From Brachycybe producta (Eukaryota; Arthropoda; Diplopoda; Playtdesmida; Andrognathidae), in NCBI GenBank assembly GCA_036925085.1, contig JAUPFP010000020.1:3987495-4051494 (forward strand): 64,000 nt of DNA. Reading direction: 5' to 3'. The notes under the pieces were generated by a model that saw nothing but the letters and a program-made list of their open reading frames with translations, ran no database searches and was not told the origin of the DNA. Positions 56,665 through 64,000 of this stretch are shown in pieces (the first letter of the stretch is position 1; each line of letters starts with the position of its first letter). The position numbers and the translations under genes are program-made.

Positions 56665-57001
56665 TTTAAATATTTTTCGACTTCGGGCCTTTTTTATCGA
56701 ATTTTTAAAATTCTTGAATTCTTGTGCTTTTCCGAACTTTTTGTGGACAGGAGGCCAGTGGAGCACTCCTGAGGCATTTTTAGAGTTTTTGGGGCATTTA
56801 AATATTTTTCGACTTTTGGCCATTTTTTTGAAAAAATCCAAATCCTATAGACCGGTTTTTAACGCATTTTTTTCTAATTTTAAAAATTCATGAATCTTTG
56901 TGCTTTTCGAAGCTTTTTTGGGACTTCTGGGGCCAGTTGAGTGCTCCTGGGGCATTCTTAGAGCTTTAAGAACATTTAAATACATTTCGACTTTTGGCCG
57001 T
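56664..57001. repeat. ~130-180 bp tandem repeat
   Basis: TTTAAATATTTTTCGACTT begins units at about 56667, 56797 and 56975, with GCTCCTGAGGCATTTTTAGAG-like sequence in each. Confidence 0.65.
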
Positions 57002-57779
57002 TTTAATCAAGAGTTTGAAAGGCGGTTACATTTTAAAACCACCCAAATAAGACAAATCCGATTGAAATAAAAGAAATTAATTAAAAGTAATTTAAAAAAA
57101 ATTTGAATAATTTAATAAAATTAATTACTATTTGGCACTAACTAGGCTCCCAGTAACTACAGATCTTTTCAAACGGTTTTCTTAAACTAGTTTTGAAAGA
57201 TATTTGATATTTGAATTATTGTACATAATAAACAACTTGTGTTTACATGTGAACATGTTTAAGTAATTGGGGTTTTTATTGTTCTTTTCTTTCTTAACTA
57301 CCCTTCATTTTATAACTTCCGCGTGTCTATCTCATTATTATTAACATTTTACAGGTTTTAAGACAACCAGGAAATTTAATAAAAAAAAATTACATAACGA
57401 AAATTATTCAATTTAAGTCATTTATAATGACAATAAACTTGACAGATGTTGGCCATTTTTTTATAACAAAAAACTTATTTAAACTAGTTTAAATTGTTAT
57501 TTCAGTTTATAAAGTTCTAGAAACATATTTGTTTCTATTAAAAAAAAAGAGTATATAGCCTAAAAAGTATATTAGGCTTGCGAGTAATTGTCTAAATGGA
57601 CTTTATAATGAATTTTTTTTTATCTATTTAAGCCGACCACACCTTTAAAAAATGACATGTTTCTAATATTTTAATTAGTTAAGATGGTCCTTTGCTAGGT
57701 TTTTAGGTTTATTTATTTATTTTGTTTTTGTTGCAACTTATAGCAGAAATTAAGTGTTATTTAAGGTGGTTTTAAAGTG
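57002..57779. other. AT-rich DNA, no gene seen
   Basis: Unrecognised. Confidence 0.55.
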
Positions 57780-57782
57780 TAA

Positions 57783-58618
57783 TACCTTGTTCAAGTTAAA
57801 ACTATTGCCTATCAAGCATTGGTTCGGCCTCATCTTGAGTATTGCTGCAGTGTATGGAATCCTCACACTGTCACACACTCACTCATTCAGTTGATATGGT
57901 TCAGCGTAAGGCAGCTAGGTTTGTTTGTGGCAGGCACAAATTTACAGATAATGTCACTGGGATGCTGTCAGTGCTACAGTGGCATAGTTTGGTACATCAC
58001 AGGGCTGAGTTAAGTTTGAAATTGTTTGGAAAAATTACACGTGGTGATTGTCATAAACCACAGTCCAGTGATATTCATAAAGCACACTATACATGGGCAG
58101 GGCTGACCACTCTTAAGAAAATTAGGGAGATTTTTGCTAGGACAGATTCATATTATTGGTCTTTTTTCCCTAGAGTTCTAAGACAATGGAACTCTCTTCC
58201 TGAGGAAGAAGTGGTGAATGGGGATAATTTTGTTTTGTGGGATTGACATTTGTATATTCATTTTGTTTTTATATATGTGCTCGACAATGCTTAATGATGC
58301 AAGTGGACTTTTATGTCCCTCTGCCATAGGCCTATTTGGCTGCTAGCAGAGTACTAATTGTAATTGTACACACATGAGTTAAATGGATTCAAATTAAATG
58401 TTTAGGTGAATTATACGGAATCCAGTTAAGGACATGAACCCAAATAAAAACTGACTTTAATTATTAATATTTTAAATTTAAACACTAAATCAATATTTTG
58501 TCAATAGTTTATAATATTATATTTAAGTATTAATCTCAATATTTTCAGATTATTAACTGAATGAATTGAATTCGACATGTTGTTTGTTTGTCATTAACAG
58601 GGCTCTGTAGAACACGTA
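57783..58618 (-). mobile_element. Family B MITE, copy B9, split by a LINE
   Basis: The left tip TACCTTGT (57783-57790, TAA before it) is separated by 577 bp of LINE from the remainder (58368-58618). The right tip is lost after TGTAGAACACGT. Confidence 0.75.
57791..58367 (+). mobile_element. LINE 3' fragment inserted in MITE B9
   Basis: This is the same LINE family as 6580-7165, in the opposite orientation. It encodes the RT tail (VRPHLEYCCSVWNPH, then a frame change to AARFVCGRHKFTDN) and the 3' UTR, ending in TAATTGTAATTG. It sits precisely between TACCTTGT and ACACACATG, which together form the left terminus of MITE B9, with a possible 4-bp TTGT duplication. Confidence 0.85.
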
Positions 58619-58627
58619 GCTCACGTT

Positions 58628-58804
58628 TAGTTGGCTCCGCCATTGTTATGACGAACGCAACTTCTAATTAGCTGGTTATGTAGTCTGACGTCACATGCTC
58701 CGCCCTATTCAATGTGGAACCACACAACAAACCAATTAGAAGTTGCTGGTCGTCATAACAAGGGCGGAGCCAACTGAAGTTTTGCCCAATTTCTAACTGC
58801 CTGT
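58628..58804. mobile_element. Family A MITE, copy A7, left-truncated
   Basis: Begins in the left arm at TTGGCTCCGCC and ends TTCTAACTGCCTGT. It follows B9 at the point where that element is truncated. Confidence 0.75.
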
Positions 58805-61488
58805 CATCAAAACATCTCATCTTGGAGGAAAATTATGATCATGTGCAACTAACTTTTTGACTGTCCCTCGTATAATTCCGCGTGGCAGAAAAAAAAAATA
58901 ATTTCACTTTTTTTTTCTGCCTACTTTCTAGAATAGAATGATGTAAATTAGGTAAATTATTTTTTATTCTGCATGTGTGACCCAGCCCCTAGTCATCCTT
59001 AAAATAATAAATACTTTTATCTTTTTCTTGCAAAATATATTTTTTTTTCTAAAAAAAAACAACTAATTTAATAATTAATAATTAAAATTTATTATGTTGT
59101 GAATTGCATTATTTGACACCGTTCTCACGTTAACCTTGTTATTATCGATGTCGTCAATTGTTATCATTTCTGTATCCTCAGATTTAAAGGTGTTAGTGTT
59201 AAAACAACAATAACAACAACAACAACAAAATGAAGAAATATTTTTTTATTTTATCTAAATGTAAAATTCGTGATGAAAATGTTTAAAATTTACACTCTGT
59301 TAATATTCAATGTATTTTCTTCAGAACTTGCATATTATGGTGAGAAAAATACATTTAAAATTCTTGTGAGACAATTAAACATCAGTAACATGACACATGA
59401 TGATGATATTAGGACACAACAATCATATTTGCATAAATAATTTTTTCTTTCTTTAAAAAGTTAGAAAAAAAATAGAAACTAATTTCCTAACCTAATTTGT
59501 GATGTGTTTTTGTTGTTGTTATTTTCTTCAAAATAAATTTACTTTCACTTTTATTTGATAAATACAAACAAAATTAATTGATTTATGGATTTTATATATT
59601 ACACAATAAATCAATTTTGAATCAAATTTTATTTGTTTAATTTTGAAACTTGAAATACAAAACTGTGTGAATTCCAGTTTTATAATTTGATTACATTTTA
59701 AAATGGAATTTTTTTTTTCTCCACATCTGCCCATTTCTCATTCAGATTTATTTTTATTCAATAAATTAACTTTGTTTTAATTTTTAAATCAAATTTATTT
59801 CATTTAGTTTTCTAAATTTTAAATTCAGTAAAAAAAAGTATTAAACTAAATTAAAATCCTAAATGTCAGTTTTATTATTATTAGATTTAAAAAAAAAATT
59901 AAATTAAATTTTAAATTCATGTTTGAAAAAAAAATAAAAAAAAAAATAAAATAAATTCATTAAAATTTGCTGAAAAAAATTAAGTTTTTAAGAAACATTC
60001 TTGTAATGTATATGTATTTATATACAAATGTTTAAATTTGCATATTTCATAAGGTAATGTATATGTATTTATATACAAATGTTTAAATTTGCATATTTCA
60101 TAAGGTACTCAAATTTAATACAATTTTGCAACAAAAAGTGTATTAAGTTTTCAGACATCAGTTAATTTGAACGTAAATTTTTCCTATTTTAGATTAATTA
60201 TGTTTATTAGATTTTACTGAACTGATTATATTTTAAAAACAATTATTAAGTTTTAATTTAATTTTTTATTTTACAAATTTTTAATTAATTATTAGTACAA
60301 TTTCTAAATTTAAATAAAATATTAAAAAAAAAATTTCTACAACTTCTACAACTTTCTATAACTTTATTAAACTTCGTTAATATCTATTTTTGATTTTATA
60401 TAAAAAATATTGAATAATTCAGACAAGTATTTAATTCCAATTTTTATTAATTCAATTCAATTTAATTTAAATTAATTTATTCATTATTTAAACAAATTAA
60501 TTAATTAATTAATTTTTTTGAAAATTTAAAATTAATTAAATTAATTATTCATTTAAACATTTTAGATAAATGATATTTTTACAGAACTGATTTTATTCTA
60601 ATTGTAAATTTCATCATTTTAAGAGCTACAAAGCAGGTAATAATTTTTGTTCAAAAAAACAAACATTTTTGTTTGTTTTGAATAATTTATTGTGTATTTT
60701 ATGTAAAAAGATAAAATGGGTGTTTTAAACTTCCGAAATGTATTGAGAATTTCTTTAATTCCAAATTTTCACAAATATATTTTAAAAGTAAATAAAGATC
60801 TTTATCATTTTGATTTTAAAATGAAAAGGCAATTTATAGACATGTAATTTCTATTTTATTTTATGAACATATTAACAATATTTAGAAATTTTTGAAAGTA
60901 AAAAAAAAAAAAGTTCAGGGTTTTTTCAAACATGATTTTCGTGAATACCAATAGCGGAAATAAGGGTTGGTATTCTGAAACGGGACAAGGACACGGGAAA
61001 TCGGAAAATACACCATTTTAGTACACATATAGTACATTAGTACACAATTTTTAAACATGAGAGGAGGAGAGATTCAGAGGGTTTGCGGCGTTTTTTTTCT
61101 AATGTATTAATTTATTATCACGATATAAAAAGTTTCAGAAACCATTTTTTTTTTTGCATTTTTGTTGATTAACACGTCAGATGTCAATTTTTTTTTTCGA
61201 ATAAAAATGAAATGATTCATTAGTTTATTAATATTAAGAGTTGATTCATTGAACAAGGTATTTAGCTAAAATTTAGCAATAAAATTTAGCCAAAGAAAAA
61301 TTAACAATTAACTGTATAATTGCTAAATGCATTGAAATTTAATTTATTGGGCTCTTAACAATGGTAATAAAGAAATCATAAGGATTTTCTGTATTTAAAT
61401 TTCAAAAAATTTAAATTAATGTAAAGAAAATAACCATAACTTTAACTAGCTTTGTTAATTTGCAAATATTAATTTTATGATGAGTAAA
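58805..61488. other. Long AT-rich stretch, no gene seen
   Basis: Very AT-rich, with ATTAATTAATT runs (60490-60540) and the 51-bp tandem duplication. No credible open frame. Confidence 0.6.
60003..60104. repeat. Perfect 51-bp tandem duplication
   Basis: Two identical copies (60003-60053 and 60054-60104) starting GTAATGTATATGTATTTATA. Confidence 0.9.
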
Positions 61489-61537
61489 GCTTGGATTTTT
61501 ATGCAATATCAAGCAAATGTTTTACAATTTGTGGCCC
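61489..61537 (+). mobile_element. Family C tip fragment, C5
   Basis: About 50 bp of the left end (GCTTGGATTTTTATGC to TTTGTGGCCC), fused directly to a family D arm. Confidence 0.6.
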
Positions 61538-61794
61538 ATAAGAGTTAGAAATTCGCGATTTTGAAATAGTTTTTAAAATTATCACTCAATCAGCATATAT
61601 TTAAGGTGCACATTGCACTTTGAACCATCAAAATTGAACAACTTTAAATATGAAAAATAAACATATTGCCGCCGCGACTGTGTTATTTTAAAAATTAACG
61701 TTTCTTCTTTAACATCGGGTCTATGGGCTCAATAGAAAAACGATGCTAGCGCTCTTTGTGGAGATTTTTCGAAGTAATTTTGCGATGTAGCCTC
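61538..61794 (+). mobile_element. Family D right arm, copy D6
   Basis: From AAGAGTTAGAAATTCGCG to GATGTAGCCTC, with TTAA after it. Confidence 0.7.
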
Positions 61795-61821
61795 TTAACA
61801 AAATGTAAGTTTTTTACTTTA

Positions 61822-61986
61822 AAAACTTAATATTGGACAACTTTAAATATGAAAAATAAACATATTGCCGCTGCGACTGTGTCTTTTAAAAATTAACATT
61901 TTTTTTCTATGGGCTCAATAGAAAAACGTTGCCAGCGATCTTAGTGGAGATTTTTCGAAGTAATTTTGCAATGCAGTCTCTTAAAA
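61822..61986 (+). mobile_element. Family D right-arm fragment, copy D7
   Basis: A second, shorter right arm in the same orientation just after D6 (AAAAACTTAATATTGGAC to CAGTCTCTTAA). Probably a local duplication or independent insertion. Confidence 0.65.
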
Positions 61987-63026
61987 CAAATATTAATGTA
62001 ACTATTACACTCGTGTATCATTTGCGAAGTACCCTATATAAAATGATTGACTAAATGATAAAAAATTTTTCATCATAATCATAATGGTGTCTATTATCAT
62101 CATACACCCCCCCCCCTCCTACCTAGGAAAAAAAATTACTTAATAACACAGTGAATCTGCCAAAAAATATTTTATTTGTGGCAATCATTTATTGTTAGGA
62201 AATACATGAGACATTTGACGAGAAAAACAGGAAACAATTGTATATATTGTAACAAAATTTGAAAGTGGTAATTAAGGCTGGGTAATACCTCCCTTGTGTG
62301 TTGTAACATGAAATATTATTGAACTGATTCGATGCCAATAAGATTCCAAGGCTACAAACATTATCATACGATTGACTTACTGAAAGGAAAAAGTAATAAT
62401 AAAAAAAACATTGCAAAATCTGTCTGAAATACCAAGAACAAAAGTTTTTTTTAAAAAAATAGATACTCATAATAAATTCTTTGAAAAGCAATTAATTGAT
62501 GGCACGATTTAGGCTCAAATTCAATAATTATTAGCAATTGAACCTTTTAACTTTTGAAACCTCTTAACACAAGGTTTCAAAACATAAACTTTTTGTTTTC
62601 TTGAGTTTTTTTTTTAATGGAGGGTAAAACTATGTTATGGAACCCTGCTCAGAGGGTTCAAGTTAAAATTGCAGTTGCCTAGTTTTCTTCTTGAATCTGA
62701 GTCTTTATTTTCTTAAGAAGTGTGATGAATTGTTTAAAGATAACGTCCTAGAAAGAAATGTTTAAAAAAAAACTTTTATTTATACATTAAATACTAGAAA
62801 CATGAATAGTAAAAAAAAAATTTCAAAAGGTATTTTTCGTATAATATGGAGAATAAAATTAACACAAACAAAAGAGTTCAATTATTTCAACACCCCCCTT
62901 CTACTTTAAACTTTGACTTGTCCTACCTAAATTAGACCTTGATATTATTCCTACATGTAGGGATTTTCCTATGCTAGGTTTGATTTTTAGGCGCCATCTG
63001 ATGGGTTTTTTTTTTCACAATTTTGA
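61987..63026. other. AT-rich DNA, no gene seen
   Basis: A C run at 62107-62115. The 98-residue minus-strand frame at 62195-62491 is Phe/Tyr/Ser-rich with no known motif. Confidence 0.5.
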
Positions 63027-63231
63027 CACGCATTTAGAAATCGGGACGAACACAAGTTGGCTCCGCCCTTTTTATGACGACCGGCAACTTCTAATTGGTT
63101 GGTTATGTAATCTGACGTCACATGCTCCGCTTTTTTCAACGTCGAACCACACTACAAACCAATTAGAAGTTGTCGGTCGTCATAAAAAGGGCGGTGCCAA
63201 CTTGTGTTCGTCTTGATTTCTAAATGCCTGT
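63027..63231. mobile_element. Family A MITE, copy A8
   Basis: Full length. Flanks CAATTTTGAC and CAACTTTGTC form an imperfect 10-bp duplication. An 81-residue frame crosses it by chance. Confidence 0.8.
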
Positions 63232-63297
63232 CAACTTTGTCAAGTACGCCAGTGCCCCAACCTCTTAATTTTGCTTGTGAAAGAAGCAATAATCAGC

Positions 63298-63585
63298 AGG
63301 GTTGAGATTTTTATGCAAATATTAAGCAAATGTTTCTTAATCTGTGGCCCATGAGCCTATTGTGAAGTAACAATCCCGGTTAAACCAACCAGCAATTATG
63401 TTTTTTTTTTCAGTTTAAAACATTTAGAGGCTAGAACTCCAGTTGACAACTTATAGTAACCAGACATCTAGCCTCTTACCAGTCTTTTTTATTAGAAAAA
63501 AAACCATAATTGGAGTCGCTCTAATTGGCACTTGGGCCACAAATTGAGAAACATTTGCTTGATATTGCATAAAAATCCGAGCCCT
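63298..63585. mobile_element. Family C MITE, copy C6
   Basis: Full length. Flanks ATAATCAGC and ATAATTAGA match at 7 of 9 positions. Confidence 0.75.
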
Positions 63586-64000
63586 AATAATTAGAATTCG
63601 ACATTTTCTAAGATATTTAATTCTAAATAATAGACTGTGCCACCCCATTATGGTGGCACTGAATAAGCGCCAAACTGAATAATAGCCAACAAAATTAGCT
63701 ATTTTTCAGGTAGGCGTTTGTTCAGTTTTGGCGCTTTTTTCAGTTTCCTCATATTGTATGGGAATAATTTGATCTTTTACTTTGAAGGTGAAATATTTTA
63801 AATAGTTTTCTCTTTGTTACAAATGATGTCATTTGCAGCTTTGTAGAATGTCGTTGACGTCATCGAATTTTTATTAAAAAAATGTGATTTTGAATAATTT
63901 CTTTTACGGCAGAGGTTTTTTTTAATTGTTACTAATTAATTTATTATTGATTTTATTTTAGGAACATTGAGAGTAAAACTATCTCATTGCTAGCTGGGAA
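63586..64000. other. Right edge, possible exon start
   Basis: An inverted pair around AGCGCCAAACTGAATAATAG and TTCAGTTTTGGCGCT (63666-63735) is a small hairpin. TTGATTTTATTTTAG|GAACATTG at 63946-63969 is an acceptor-like site whose exon, if any, continues outside. Confidence 0.35.

Noticed and set aside
59325-59339. 15-nt plus-strand candidate micro-exon (TTCTTCAG ... GTGAGA)
   Set aside because: No coding context on either side. Probably chance.
62195-62491. 98-residue minus-strand frame as a small membrane protein
   Set aside because: Hydrophobic Phe/Tyr bias follows from AT-rich sequence. No start context or neighbour supports it.

Overview
This window looks like AT-rich, gene-poor DNA from an invertebrate animal. 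The evidence is one spliced-looking gene with a phosphotyrosine-binding (PTB) domain, decayed jockey/CR1-like LINEs with microsatellite-like 3' tails, and a dense layer of short inverted-repeat DNA transposons (MITEs) and tandem repeats. Nothing here fixes the phylum. No tRNA, rRNA, CRISPR array or bacterial operon was found.

One convincing host gene lies on the minus strand at 31896-34147. It is a long terminal coding exon with a clean 3' splice site at its upstream edge. It encodes an N-terminal PTB-like domain followed by about 500 residues of low-complexity, probably disordered sequence, and ends in a PP1-docking-like KNVTF motif. A 26-nt possible micro-exon (37188-37213) and a GCGCATGCGC palindrome (38758-38767) are weak candidates for its 5' end. 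The intron between 34148 and 37187 holds nested MITEs and a decayed GCTAA-rich satellite. A 68-bp minisatellite begins about 0.5 kb past the stop codon.

Layout: 0.4-5.5 kb, a train of MITEs, a hairpin, and TTAA-flanked foldback element D1. 6.0-12.3 kb, a broken LINE split by a hAT-like MITE, a second D element, and a Helentron-like element (copy 1) inside a LINE remnant. 13.5-20.8 kb, trains and nests of families A to E. 21-31 kb, isolated hairpin MITEs, nested families C, E, G and hAT, and GA/CT microsatellites. 30.6-38.8 kb, minisatellite and host gene. 39-40.2 kb, a GC-rich Harbinger-like element nested in another TIR element. 40.7-46 kb, tandem repeats and MITEs. 47.3-48.8 kb, Helentron-like copy 2. 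49-58.8 kb, more nests, including a LINE inside a MITE terminal repeat. 58.8-64 kb, AT-rich filler with family A, C and D copies.

Family names A to G are my own labels. A and C have 9-10 bp target duplications (Mutator-like). B and several others have TWA duplications (PIF/Harbinger-like). Two elements have TAG...CTA ends and 8-bp duplications (hAT-like). Almost all the small open frames are chance or repeat-derived. The largest artefacts are in the two alternating purine-pyrimidine arrays, which cannot contain a stop codon in any frame.
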